A stretch of DNA of 64,000 nucleotides. Source: Mesorhizobium sp. M9A.F.Ca.ET.002.03.1.2. Lineage in GTDB: Bacteria > Pseudomonadota > Alphaproteobacteria > Rhizobiales > Rhizobiaceae. The position numbers were made by a program, and so were the translations under genes. A model generated the notes under the pieces. It searched no databases, had not been told where the DNA came from, and saw only the letters and a list, made by a program, of their open reading frames with translations. Each line of letters starts with the position of its first letter. Position 1 is the first letter of the stretch. The DNA lies in NCBI RefSeq assembly GCF_003952365.1, contig NZ_CP034443.1:2969001-3033000 (forward strand), read 5' to 3'. This document shows, one piece after another, positions 16,602 to 25,366 of this stretch.

Positions 16602-17981
16602 TTAGCCTTTGCTCACATTGTCCTGGATGTCGTGCTTCGGTTTCGGCCCGCCACCGGATATGATGCCGGACCGCTGCGGCACAGGTCGGCCGATACTCGT
16701 TACTTGAAAGCCGGCCTGTGCCGCGCCCCGCCCGAACGCGTTGCGAAGATCGATCAGGATTGGAGACCGCATTGCCTGTCTTAGGCGATGAAGATCGAGC
16801 TGGCAGATGCTTGCCCACTCGGTGACGACGATCACCGCATCGGCATCACGTGCACACTCATAGGGGTCTTCGAACAGCGCGACATTTTCGAAGATGCGCG
16901 CCGCATTCTCCATGCCGACAGGATCATGCGCGCGGATGTTGGCGCCGAAGCGCTGTAGCGCCTCGATCAACGGCACGGAGGGCGCGTCGCGCATATCGTC
17001 GGTGTCCGGCTTGAAGGTCAGGCCGAGCACCGCGATCGTCAGTCCATCGACGTCTCCGCCGACCGCATCGACGACCTTGAGCGCCATCTTGCGCTTGCGG
17101 GCTTCGTTGGCCGCCACCGTCTCCTCGACGATACGCAGCGAGACGCCGTAGTCCTGCGCCGTCCGAAGAAGTGCCAACGTATCCTTTGGAAAGCATGAGC
17201 CGCCGTAGCCAGGCCCGGCGCTCAGGAAGGCCTTGCCGATACGGTGATCGAGACCGACGCCGAGCGCCAACTCGCTGACGTCGGTGCCAACCTCTTCGCA
17301 AAGATCAGCCAGCTCGTTGATGAAGGTGATCTTCGTCGCAAGGAATGCGTTCGACGCGTATTTGATCAGCTCGGCCGCGCGCCGCTGAGTGACGATGACC
17401 GGCGTGTTCGCGTCGGCGAGCGGTCTGTAAAGGGCCTGCATCGCCTCCCGCGCATATTCGTCCTCGACGCCGACGACGACGCGGTCCGGAAACAGGAAGT
17501 CGTCTATCGCTGAACCTTCGCGAAGGAACTCGGGGTTGGAGACGACGGAAAATCTCCCCTCCGGGCGACTGCTTGCGATGATCCTCTCGACTATGTCGCC
17601 GGTGCCGACCGGCACGGTCGATTTGACCGCCACGACCGCATGGTCTTTCAGGGAAAGCGCGATCTCCCTGGCCGCCATACAAACGAATGAAAGATCCGCG
17701 TCGCCAATGCCCGGGCGAGGCGGCGTTCCCACCGCGATAAAGACGATTTCCGCGTTGCTCAGGGCTGCGGCAAGGTCAGTGGTAAAGGATAGTCGACCGG
17801 CCGCATGATTGCAGCGCACGAGCCTGTCGAGGCCCGGCTCGTAGATCGGCAACTTACCCTGTTCGAGTTGCCTGATCTTGTCCGCGTTCTTGTCGACACA
17901 GACGACCTCATTGCCCCATTCGGCAAAGCAAGTGCCGCTGACGAGCCCGACGTAACCCGTTCCGATCATTGCGATTTTCAT
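16602..17981 (-). CDS. ugd: UDP-glucose 6-dehydrogenase
   Basis: Oxidises UDP-glucose to UDP-glucuronate with two NAD+. The protein has 459 residues from ATG 17981 (MKIAMIGTGYVGLVSGTCFA); an upstream extension lacks sense. The NAD-binding loop GTGYVG is at 7-12, the catalytic cysteine is in GPGYGGSCFPKD (about 253-264), and the C-terminal NAD/UDP-binding half has LTFKPDTDDMRDAPS. In this operon it supplies the UDP-glucuronate that the adjacent UXS converts to UDP-xylose. It starts 44 nt after the synthase gene. Confidence 0.95.
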   Translation of the reverse strand: MKIAMIGTGYVGLVSGTCFAEWGNEVVCVDKNADKIRQLEQGKLPIYEPGLDRLVRCNHAAGRLSFTTDLAAALSNAEIVFIAVGTPPRPGIGDADLSFVCMAAREIALSLKDHAVVAVKSTVPVGTGDIVERIIASSRPEGRFSVVSNPEFLREGSAIDDFLFPDRVVVGVEDEYAREAMQALYRPLADANTPVIVTQRRAAELIKYASNAFLATKITFINELADLCEEVGTDVSELALGVGLDHRIGKAFLSAGPGYGGSCFPKDTLALLRTAQDYGVSLRIVEETVAANEARKRKMALKVVDAVGGDVDGLTIAVLGLTFKPDTDDMRDAPSVPLIEALQRFGANIRAHDPVGMENAARIFENVALFEDPYECARDADAVIVVTEWASICQLDLHRLRQAMRSPILIDLRNAFGRGAAQAGFQVTSIGRPVPQRSGIISGGGPKPKHDIQDNVSKG

Positions 17982-18025
17982 GTACGTTACGCTTTCGCGC
18001 ACCCTTCTTCGGTTGGTTGATAAAC

Positions 18026-19861
18026 TCAGCTCCCAGGGAGCCATCTCGGTTTGAACGTGATCTTGCGCGTGTCAAACCCGCCGATTCCGGCTCCAGAGGC
18101 CGAATATCTCACCTCGAACAGCTTCACGCGCCTTGCGCCCCAAGCGAGCGCCTCCAACCCTTCCGCGCCATGCTGGGCAGCTGCCATCCCAGGCAGAAGA
18201 AACGTGGCGAGGAGGGCTGCCGCCATTGCGGGACGATACGACCGGTTCGTGACCCGGACGGCGTTTTCGCGGGCATGCCGGACGAGGATGACAAGGAGCA
18301 GCAATGCGTAAAGAACCGCGTTGATGATAGCCAAGACGTAGAAGCCACGCGTCTCGCCAGCGTCGCCGATGAACAGAACGGGAAGCACGGAGGCAACCGA
18401 GAGAACGCCAAAAGGGGCGAGAACGCGAAGAGGCAGCGGATCCACTTCGGATCGCCCCTTGGGCGTGATGCGGAAGTCGACAAACGATCCGGTAGCCCAA
18501 TCGCGAACGGCGGCAATGCTGCCCGCAAGGAACCAGGGCCAGCGTGCGAGCAGATAGAACATCGCTTCCCAGCTCAGCACCTTACCGTCGAACGGCCTGA
18601 ACGTGCCGGTCGCCCGCCAACGGTAGAACATGGCGACCAGCACGATGGTCGCGGGAGCAAAATGCACCACGAATCCGGGATAGGTGACCGCAACAAAATT
18701 CTCGCCGCGCAGGAGCGCAAAGATCGGCATCGCAAACATGAGAGCCAGGAACAACGCAAAGAGCGGATACCAGAGCTGGCAAAACAGGAACTGAAACTTG
18801 AGTCGCGCCGGGAGCCGGGGAATATAGAGGGGCGAATATTGCAGCAGAATCGTCACCAGGCTGCGTGACCACTGGAACTCCTGCGTAACCAGATCGGCGA
18901 AGGTGCGCGGACCATCGCCATGGGCGATTGCGTCCAGCGCATGGACGCCACGCCAGCCATGGGCGTTCATCATCAAAGTGGTCGAGTGGTCCTCGGCAAG
19001 CTCGGGCCCGAGCCCTCCGATCTCCTTCAAGGCCGCGGTGCGAACGGCATAGTGGGAGCCGATGCAGAGCGGCGCCAGTCCGCCACTGTAGCCGGCTTGC
19101 AGCGCGCCATGCATGCTGGCTTCGGCATAGAGCCGCCCGCGCGCCGACCAGCTCTCCGCAGCATTGCGATCGCAGATGCTCGGCGCTGAGACGTAGCCCA
19201 CATCAGGATCGGCAAAGGGCCGCAGCATCTCCCGCAGATAGCCGGGCTCGGGGACATGGTCCGCATCGAGTTGTGAGACGAAGTCATACCGCTCGTAACC
19301 GTAATGATCATAGAAGAATGCGAGGTTCCCTTCCTTGCAGCGCGTGCGCCGCGGCCAGGTCTCACGGTGATAATCCGCTCGCCCCTTGCGCGTGGAGACG
19401 AGGACGCCGTGCTGCCGGCACCAGTTCAAAGTCTCCGGCGAAGGATCTTCGTCGGCGAGCCATGTGTCGTGAGGCACATCCTGCGCAAGCATGGAATTCA
19501 GCGTGTTCGCGACAACCGAAAACGGCTCGGAGGGCGCCTTTGTTACCACCATGGCTACACGGCTCCCTGCGGCCAGCTCCAGTGGCCCGCTGGGTTTGCA
19601 GGCGCGAGAAAAGACCGCCAGGAAATAAACGGGCAAAAGCGTAACCCATCCGAAGACGAGGGTTACGGCAACGAAGCCGAAAAGGTCGACGAAGTGCTCT
19701 GGCCTGAACCACCAGGTCCAGAAATAGAGGAGCGCTGCCAGCCAGACGAAGGCGCCGGCCAGGTATTCGATCCTGCGATAGCCTGTCAGAACTGGGACCA
19801 TCGAATGCTTCGCCGGCTGAACGGCGGCTTCTGTCGTCTTTTCCTCGATCGTGGTCCTCAT
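18026..19861 (-). CDS. Cellulose-synthase-like GT2 polysaccharide synthase
   Basis: A 611-residue processive membrane glycosyltransferase. Two N-terminal TM segments (about 29-51 and 58-84) are followed by a cytoplasmic GT2 domain with SQLDADHVPEPGYL (DxD), LAEDHSTTLMM (TED-like) and QEFQWSRSL (variant of QxxRW). Several TM segments follow, and a C-terminal tail lies beyond the last TM. Its ATG overlaps the stop of the epimerase gene (ATGA). The context supplies UDP-glucuronate, UDP-xylose and UDP-arabinose, so it should polymerise and extrude the arabinose-containing polysaccharide; the exact donor is inferred. Confidence 0.9.
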   Translation of the reverse strand: MRTTIEEKTTEAAVQPAKHSMVPVLTGYRRIEYLAGAFVWLAALLYFWTWWFRPEHFVDLFGFVAVTLVFGWVTLLPVYFLAVFSRACKPSGPLELAAGSRVAMVVTKAPSEPFSVVANTLNSMLAQDVPHDTWLADEDPSPETLNWCRQHGVLVSTRKGRADYHRETWPRRTRCKEGNLAFFYDHYGYERYDFVSQLDADHVPEPGYLREMLRPFADPDVGYVSAPSICDRNAAESWSARGRLYAEASMHGALQAGYSGGLAPLCIGSHYAVRTAALKEIGGLGPELAEDHSTTLMMNAHGWRGVHALDAIAHGDGPRTFADLVTQEFQWSRSLVTILLQYSPLYIPRLPARLKFQFLFCQLWYPLFALFLALMFAMPIFALLRGENFVAVTYPGFVVHFAPATIVLVAMFYRWRATGTFRPFDGKVLSWEAMFYLLARWPWFLAGSIAAVRDWATGSFVDFRITPKGRSEVDPLPLRVLAPFGVLSVASVLPVLFIGDAGETRGFYVLAIINAVLYALLLLVILVRHARENAVRVTNRSYRPAMAAALLATFLLPGMAAAQHGAEGLEALAWGARRVKLFEVRYSASGAGIGGFDTRKITFKPRWLPGS

Positions 19862-20844
19862 GCCTGCGCCTCCAATCCAAAGAAGGGCGCAGCGGTCCGC
19901 ACGATGGTCTCAAGGTCAGAATATCGCGGTGAGAAACCGAGTGTCTCGCGAGCAAGCGTCGGATCGGCGTAGAGCGCCGGCGGGTCACCGGGGCGCCTCG
20001 CATGCAGTTCGATCGGCACCTCCCGTTCGGTGATCCTGGCGACGGTATCCAGGACCTGACGTATCGAAGCTCCTTGTCCGGTCCCGACGTTGACTGCCAG
20101 ATTTGCACCGCCCCCCATCAGGTGCTGGAAGGCAAGTACATGCGCACGCGCCAGATCGGTCACATGGATATAGTCGCGGACGCAGGTGCCGTCCGCGGTT
20201 TCGTAGTCGTCGCCGAAGACTGCCAGATGCGGTATCCTGCCGCCGGCGGCAAGCAAGGCTCTCGGAATGAGATGCGTTTCCGGATCGTGCCACTCCCCGA
20301 GTTCGCCATCGGGATCGGCGCCGCAGGCGTTGAAGTAACGCAGAGCCACATAACGCAAGCCATAGGCAGCTGCGAAATCGCTCAACATCTGTTCGGCGAT
20401 CAGCTTCGTCCGTCCGTACGGATTGACCGGCTCCTGCGGCGTCGTTTCCTTGATCGGAAGTGCGGCCGGGATGCCATACGTCGCACAACTCGATGAAAAG
20501 ATGATCTTGTCGACCTCTGCCTGCCGGCAGGCATTCAGGAGGGACAAGGTTCCCGCCACATTGTTCCGGTAATATTTCGCCGGATCCTCGACAGATTCCC
20601 CGACATAGGCAGAAGCCGCGAAATGAATGACCGCGTCAGGTTCGAACAGCGAAAGGGACTGTGCAAGATGGGCCGTGTCGAGAATGTCGCCCTCCACGAA
20701 CCGGCCCCAGCGCAAAGCCGACCGGTTGCCGGTCGTCAGATTGTCGTAGACGACCGGTTCAACCTCTTTCTGGCTAAACAGCTTGGCGGTATGGCTGCCG
20801 ATATAGCCGGCTCCACCCGTTACCAAGACCCTTTGCGCGGACAT
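19858..20844 (-). CDS. uxe: UDP-xylose 4-epimerase (GalE-type SDR)
   Basis: A 328-residue extended short-chain dehydrogenase. The NAD motif is [13 protein letters not shown] (7-19), the catalytic Ser/Thr is in FSSSCATYG, and Tyr/Lys are in YGRTK (about 150-154). By sequence alone it is a UDP-hexose/pentose 4-epimerase. Its position between UXS and the synthase matches S. meliloti uxe, which makes UDP-arabinose from UDP-xylose. It is coupled to both neighbours (1-nt overlap upstream, ATGA downstream). UDP-glucose 4-epimerase activity is the main alternative. Confidence 0.87.
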   Translation of the reverse strand: MSAQRVLVTGGAGYIGSHTAKLFSQKEVEPVVYDNLTTGNRSALRWGRFVEGDILDTAHLAQSLSLFEPDAVIHFAASAYVGESVEDPAKYYRNNVAGTLSLLNACRQAEVDKIIFSSSCATYGIPAALPIKETTPQEPVNPYGRTKLIAEQMLSDFAAAYGLRYVALRYFNACGADPDGELGEWHDPETHLIPRALLAAGGRIPHLAVFGDDYETADGTCVRDYIHVTDLARAHVLAFQHLMGGGANLAVNVGTGQGASIRQVLDTVARITEREVPIELHARRPGDPPALYADPTLARETLGFSPRYSDLETIVRTAAPFFGLEAQA

Positions 20845-21890
20845 CAGGCCGTCTCCGGAAGTTCATGCGATTCCGTGGCCAGGAGACGATCGAAATAGGC
20901 GATCGTTTGCTTAAGCCCTTCGGACAACGGAATCTTCGGCTGCCAACCCAGTTCACGCGATGCGAGCGAGATGTCGGGCCGCCGCTGGCGCGGGTCATCG
21001 ACGGGAAGCGGCCGGTGGACGATCCTGGAACGCGAGCCGGTGAGAGCAATCACCTGCTCGGCCAATTCCCGAATCGTGAATTCGCCCGGATTGCCCAGAT
21101 TGACCGGGCCGGTGAACGACGGCGGCGAAGCCATTAGCCGCAGAAAGCCGTCGATAAGGTCGTCCACGAAGCAGAATGATCGGGTTTGCGAGCCCTGGCC
21201 GTAGATCGTTATGTCGTCGCCCTTCAGCGCCTGCACGACGAAGTTCGATACAACGCGGCCATCGTCAGGCCTCATGCGGGGACCATAGGTGTTGAATATG
21301 CGAACGAGTTTGATCTCGACATTGTGCTGCCGATGAAAGTCGAACAACATTGTCTCGGCGCAGCGCTTGCCCTCGTCGTAGCAAGAGCGCGGGCCGATCG
21401 GATTGACATTGCCCCAATAGGATTCGGGCTGGGGATGAACGTGAGGATCGCCGTAGATTTCCGAAGTTGAGGCCTGAAAGATCTTTGCGTTGCACGCCCT
21501 GGCCAGCTCGAGAAGGTTGAGCGTGCCGAGCACGCTTGTCTTCATGGTTTGGATCGGATCCGCCTGGTAATCCGGCGGCGAGGCAGGGCAGGCGAGGTTG
21601 AAGATCTCGTCGACCTGCACGTCTAGCGGCACGCAGACATCGTGCCGGACGATCTCGAGTCGCGGATTGCCCCTCAGGTGGTCAAGGTTGCTCAGGCGAC
21701 CCGTGACGAAATTGTCAAGACAAAGAACCTCGTGGCCTTGATCGAGCAAATTTTCGCAAAGGTGAGATCCGAGAAATCCCGCACCACCGGTGACGAGAAC
21801 GCGTCGCCGTGTCATTTCAGGGAGCAGAAGGCGCAGTCCCTTGGAAAGTCCTTTAGCGCGGTGGATACGTGGTTTAGCTATGTTCTCCAT
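20844..21890 (-). CDS. uxs1: UDP-glucuronate decarboxylase (UDP-xylose synthase)
   Basis: A 348-residue SDR that decarboxylates UDP-glucuronate to UDP-xylose. The NAD motif is [13 protein letters not shown], the active-site segment is [12 protein letters not shown], and YDEGKRCAE carries the Tyr/Lys pair. [22 protein letters not shown] and [11 protein letters not shown] are typical of UXS. I start at ATG 21890; a TTG at 21905 and an ATG at the [11 protein letters not shown] segment are alternatives. First gene of the seven-gene polysaccharide operon, divergent from the CuxR-like regulator gene. Confidence 0.93.
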   Translation of the reverse strand: MENIAKPRIHRAKGLSKGLRLLLPEMTRRRVLVTGGAGFLGSHLCENLLDQGHEVLCLDNFVTGRLSNLDHLRGNPRLEIVRHDVCVPLDVQVDEIFNLACPASPPDYQADPIQTMKTSVLGTLNLLELARACNAKIFQASTSEIYGDPHVHPQPESYWGNVNPIGPRSCYDEGKRCAETMLFDFHRQHNVEIKLVRIFNTYGPRMRPDDGRVVSNFVVQALKGDDITIYGQGSQTRSFCFVDDLIDGFLRLMASPPSFTGPVNLGNPGEFTIRELAEQVIALTGSRSRIVHRPLPVDDPRQRRPDISLASRELGWQPKIPLSEGLKQTIAYFDRLLATESHELPETA

Positions 21891-21927
21891 CAAATCTACC
21901 CACAATTTATGTCAAGTCAGGAAGTGT

Positions 21928-21953
21928 TTCTCGGAGAATACATTCTCCGAGAA
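21928..21953. promoter_or_regulatory. Perfect palindrome in the uxs1/cuxR divergent promoter
   Basis: TTCTCGGAGAA (21928-21938), spacer TACA, TTCTCCGAGAA (21943-21953): an 11-bp perfect inverted repeat. Each arm is itself palindromic around its central base, so it also reads as two tandem TTCTC-N-GAGAA boxes 15 bp apart. It lies 38 bp upstream of the uxs1 start and is the best operator candidate for the AraC-type regulator. The rest of 21954-22227 holds no convincing gene. Confidence 0.6.
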
Positions 21954-22227
21954 CATACGCTGGCTCTTGCCGTTTCTTTTTTAGATGGAGAAGGGGTCCA
22001 AGAACTCACTTAGACTAACGCTCCACCGCCGGCATGATATTTACCTGTCGCTGTGGAAGTTGTCGTTAGCGCCTTATCCGGAAACTTGTCGCGCAGTACA
22101 TAACTTGCGGCAATTCGGCCTGAAGACATGCGCAAGCGCCCTGGGGCTTACGCACTTGCTACAGACAGAGATGCACTACATAATAAGCGAGGTGGTGGGC
22201 GCATTGGATTGAAGACACCGGTTGCCA

Positions 22228-23382
22228 ATGGAGCCACGGGAAAAGCGCGGCGACACGTCTAGTGAACTGCCGTTACAGCGGGGCGAACGCCGCCGATGGC
22301 CACGAATGTCTTCGCCTGAAGAAGACATGCCAATCTCTTCGGAAGGGGTGCCAGCGCTCAAGCCATTGTCCTTCTCCACTCGAGGATTAGCCAGGGAAGA
22401 ACAATTCGGTGCGTGGCAATCGCTCTTGGAGCCGCTTTTCGACGTGAGCTTGCCTGAGAACGCGTCACCAAAGGAAGGATTCGTAGCCGAGCACGTTGCT
22501 TGGAATCTTGGTAACCTGCTCATTGTCCAGCAGGATGTGCCGGCTAATAGCTATAATCGCTCCAGTGCAAGGCTGAGATCGAGTTCGCTAGATCATTGGT
22601 ATTTGGGTTTGCTCCACGACGGCCAAACATGGACTGAGGTTGATGGTCACGTTGCTGCAAACCAGCCAGGGAAGGTAGAGTTCCGCTCCCTTGGATACCC
22701 GTTTCGCGGACGCGCGACCGCTTCCAGGAGTGTTTTGCTTTATCTGCCCCGTGAGATCTTTGAAGATGCTGCTCCTGCGCTCGACGCCAGAAATAACTCG
22801 ATACTGTCTGGCAATGCCGCAAAGCTCCTCGTCGACTACGTTAGTGCCATAGAGGCGAGACTACACACGCTGGTCGAGGAAGATCTCGACCATGTCGTGC
22901 GCGCGACGCGAGATATAATTGTGGCTTGCTTTTCCCCGTCCAGGCACCAGGACGCAGTCGCCGAGCAATTGGCCGGAATTGCCTTGATGGAGCGTGCTCG
23001 GCGATACGTTCAACGCAATCTCAATTCGGCTGATCTTACATCTGATGCGATGTGCCGGGCGCTTGCCATATCCCGCACTCGTCTTTACCAGTTGTTTGAG
23101 CCTAGCGGTGGGGTCAATCACTACATACAAAGACGGCGACTCCTGACGGCCCATGCCGCGCTGAGTGACCCGGAAGAGCCTCGCCGCATAATCGAGATTG
23201 CCGAAGCAGTTGGATTTAGCTCGGCAGCCACGTTTAGCCGGGCGTTCAGCAAGGAGTTTGGCTATAGTCCTCGCGAAGCGCGCAATGCCATAATTAGTTC
23301 GCGCCGTCGCCGCCCGGTTTCCGCTTCAGAACGCAACGTCTCCCCCTCGTTCGAGGATTGGCTAAGGACGCTTGGAAGCTGA
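22228..23382 (+). CDS. cuxR: CuxR-like AraC-family transcriptional activator
   Basis: A 384-residue AraC protein from ATG 22228 (TTG 22222 and internal ATGs are possible). The C-terminal ~100 residues hold two helix-turn-helix motifs (DAMCRALAISRTRLYQLF, then IIEIAEAVGFSSAATFSRAF). The N-terminal sensor contains R111-S-S-A-R115 followed by LRSSSLDHW; an RxxxR motif is the PilZ-like feature reported for c-di-GMP binding in S. meliloti CuxR. Its divergent position next to uxs1 matches the known cuxR locus. I infer c-di-GMP-dependent activation of the polysaccharide operon; residue-level equivalence to CuxR was not checked. Confidence 0.82.
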   Translation: MEPREKRGDTSSELPLQRGERRRWPRMSSPEEDMPISSEGVPALKPLSFSTRGLAREEQFGAWQSLLEPLFDVSLPENASPKEGFVAEHVAWNLGNLLIVQQDVPANSYNRSSARLRSSSLDHWYLGLLHDGQTWTEVDGHVAANQPGKVEFRSLGYPFRGRATASRSVLLYLPREIFEDAAPALDARNNSILSGNAAKLLVDYVSAIEARLHTLVEEDLDHVVRATRDIIVACFSPSRHQDAVAEQLAGIALMERARRYVQRNLNSADLTSDAMCRALAISRTRLYQLFEPSGGVNHYIQRRRLLTAHAALSDPEEPRRIIEIAEAVGFSSAATFSRAFSKEFGYSPREARNAIISSRRRRPVSASERNVSPSFEDWLRTLGS

Positions 23383-23784
23383 CTGTCCACATTCTTGATA
23401 ACATATAAGCTGCCGTTGCTGCAGCGCATCGGTGTCTAGAAATTGGCTGGCAGCTTTTTGACGGTCCTGACGTCGGAGTTTACGCATCGTTGGTATAAAT
23501 TTGCACGTGATTTCAATAAGTTATATGCTGATTGAACAATCGAGTGGGAGTAGGGTCTAGCGCAGGCTGGCGTAAGAAATCGTAGGCTGGCGTCGAAAAT
23601 ACAACGATTTTCGAGCAGTGCTGAGCGCTATCCAAGATGCATCACCAATTGAACCGTTGATTGCTCAAGCGATTGATTTGCGCTCACGCGGCTCTTAGCG
23701 TTCTTGTATTTCTGGAGCTGCTGAAAGCTGACGCCGATGGATCGAGCAAGCTGCGCTCCACGGTCGGCACTGCCAAGCAGCAAA
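23383..23784. other. Intergenic stretch between convergent genes
   Basis: About 400 bases with no protein-like frame. It contains an imperfect tandem repeat, AGGCTGGCGTAAGAAATCGT followed by AGGCTGGCGTCGAAAAT, near 23563-23600. No clear terminator hairpin was found. Confidence 0.4.
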
Positions 23785-24855
23785 TCAGGCCGGGAGCCGC
23801 CACATTCGCACACGACCTGTACCACGCAATTCCGTTTCCGCGAGTGGGTCGCAAGCAAAATCTGGTCCAAGCAGTTTGTGAGTTGCATCCGAAATACGGA
23901 TTTCATCGGGCTCCGCGGACGTTTGAATACGTGCGGCGAGATTAACGGTCTCCCCCCACAGGTCATAGGCAAATCGCCTTTTACCTATGACGCCCGCGAC
24001 GATTGGTCCTGAGTGAATTCCAATTCTGAGTCTTAGCGGTTCTCCTGCGAAGCGTTCGAGCTTAACCGCCTTCCGTAGTTCAAGTGCATAGTGCGCAAGG
24101 GCTTCTGCATGATCGGATCGCGCGGCGGGCAGGCCAGCGACCACCATCACACAATCGCCGATTGTCTTGATTTTTTCGCAGCCGTATCGTTCCGAGAGCA
24201 GATCCGCCGCCTTGAAGAAGTAATTTAAAATAGCGAGCGTTGTTTCGGCTCCGACGCTCCGCGCTCTTTCCGTAAAGCCGACGATGTCGGCAAAAAGCAC
24301 ACTCACCTCAGCGTGGTTGTCTGCAATTTGTTCGTCCGCTTTTAACCGCTCCGCGATCGACGCCGGAAGAATGTTGAGGAGTAGGCTTTCGGCGCGCTGG
24401 TATTCACGCGACAATCCCTCTTGGCTCTGCCTCAACGCCTCGTTCGTCGATTGTAATTTCTCGTTGAGTTGACGCTCCCTCTCTTGCAGGAGCGTCATTT
24501 CATAAGCCTTCTGTTGAAGCCGCTGCCTGTTGTCGCGTTCGGCAGTGGCGTCAAGAAACAGCAGCCACACGCAGGCATTGTCAGCAAAAAGATGAAGGTC
24601 CGCGACACGCCCGCTGGGCAGTTCGACCATGGCCATATGATATGGAAGCTCCGGGCAAGGCAGCAAACCTTCCATGAACTCAAGCTGCTCGGCAACAGGC
24701 TTACCAATGCGAAGTGATGAGAGTCCGTAATCTTTAACATTGCCGCCTTTCGCGGCTATGCAAAGCTTGGCGTCAATTTTCAGATATGCAACAGAGTGCT
24801 CGTTGTAGAAGAAATTGAAAATCCAGTTTCTGACTTCTCTTGGCAATCCATGCAT
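23785..24855 (-). CDS. Class III adenylate cyclase with PAS-like N-terminus
   Basis: A 356-residue cytoplasmic cyclase. Residues 1-110 resemble a PAS-like sensor, 112-165 are a helical signalling linker, and 170-340 are the cyclase homology domain. Metal Asp: SVLFADIVGFTERA. Adenine-selecting Lys: KIKTIGDCVMV. Second substrate and transition-state residues: YDLWGETVNLAARI. All are consistent with active ATP cyclisation. It starts 3 nt after the stop of the small GTPase gene, so GTPase and cyclase are made together. I infer the cyclase is the output of the OmpA/GTPase system upstream. Confidence 0.92.
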   Translation of the reverse strand: MHGLPREVRNWIFNFFYNEHSVAYLKIDAKLCIAAKGGNVKDYGLSSLRIGKPVAEQLEFMEGLLPCPELPYHMAMVELPSGRVADLHLFADNACVWLLFLDATAERDNRQRLQQKAYEMTLLQERERQLNEKLQSTNEALRQSQEGLSREYQRAESLLLNILPASIAERLKADEQIADNHAEVSVLFADIVGFTERARSVGAETTLAILNYFFKAADLLSERYGCEKIKTIGDCVMVVAGLPAARSDHAEALAHYALELRKAVKLERFAGEPLRLRIGIHSGPIVAGVIGKRRFAYDLWGETVNLAARIQTSAEPDEIRISDATHKLLGPDFACDPLAETELRGTGRVRMWRLPA

Positions 24856-24858
24856 GGT

Positions 24859-25350
24859 CTATTTCGTGACCATCGAAGCAAGCTGACGAAACGCATCATC
24901 AACACATTCACCCGAAAGCGCGCTTGTTAGATAGATTTGCCAGCCAAGTTGCCTCAGTTTGTTAATCTCACTATCCGATATTGCCCACCGATCGGCCAGA
25001 TCGGATTTGTTGAACAGCAATACAAACGGCATAGCGCCGAATTCGGCCTCGGCCCGCTCGCGCAGCGTGAGCGCCACGGCAAGGGTAGCGGCCCGGGTTC
25101 CATCGACGACAAGCACGAGCCCGCTCGCACCTCGCACATAGCTCACGCGGAATGAGCCGATATCGTCTTCGCCGGCCAAATCCCACAAAATCAGATCCAC
25201 GGTTTTATCCGGCAGCACGACACTCTTCTTGTCGATTTTCACTCCCACCGTGGTCAAGTAGGCTTCTGAAAATATGCTTTGCACAAACCTGCGAACCAGA
25301 CTCGTCTTTCCGACAGCGAACCCGCCCAACATGCAGATCTTCTTTTGCAA
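24859..25350 (-). CDS. Ras/Rab-like small GTPase
   Basis: A 163-residue single-domain GTPase. G1 is GGFAVGKTS (9-17), G2 Thr is about 33-34 (YLTTVGVKID), G3 is WDLAGED (56-62), G4 is NKSD (114-117) and G5 is TSAL. The residue after the G3 glycine is Glu61 where Ras and Rab carry the catalytic Gln, so intrinsic hydrolysis may be slow or GAP-dependent. It falls among prokaryotic Ras-superfamily GTPases (MglA/Rup type); the exact family was not determined. It lies between the OmpA-like and cyclase genes, a context that suggests it relays an envelope signal to cAMP production. Confidence 0.9.
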   Translation of the reverse strand: MQKKICMLGGFAVGKTSLVRRFVQSIFSEAYLTTVGVKIDKKSVVLPDKTVDLILWDLAGEDDIGSFRVSYVRGASGLVLVVDGTRAATLAVALTLRERAEAEFGAMPFVLLFNKSDLADRWAISDSEINKLRQLGWQIYLTSALSGECVDDAFRQLASMVTK

Positions 25351-25366
25351 TATCCTGGGCTCCGCC

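Noticed and set aside
21985-22212. 75-codon plus-strand frame in the uxs1/cuxR promoter
   Set aside because: No ribosome-binding site and no similarity; the region is better explained as divergent promoter and leader.
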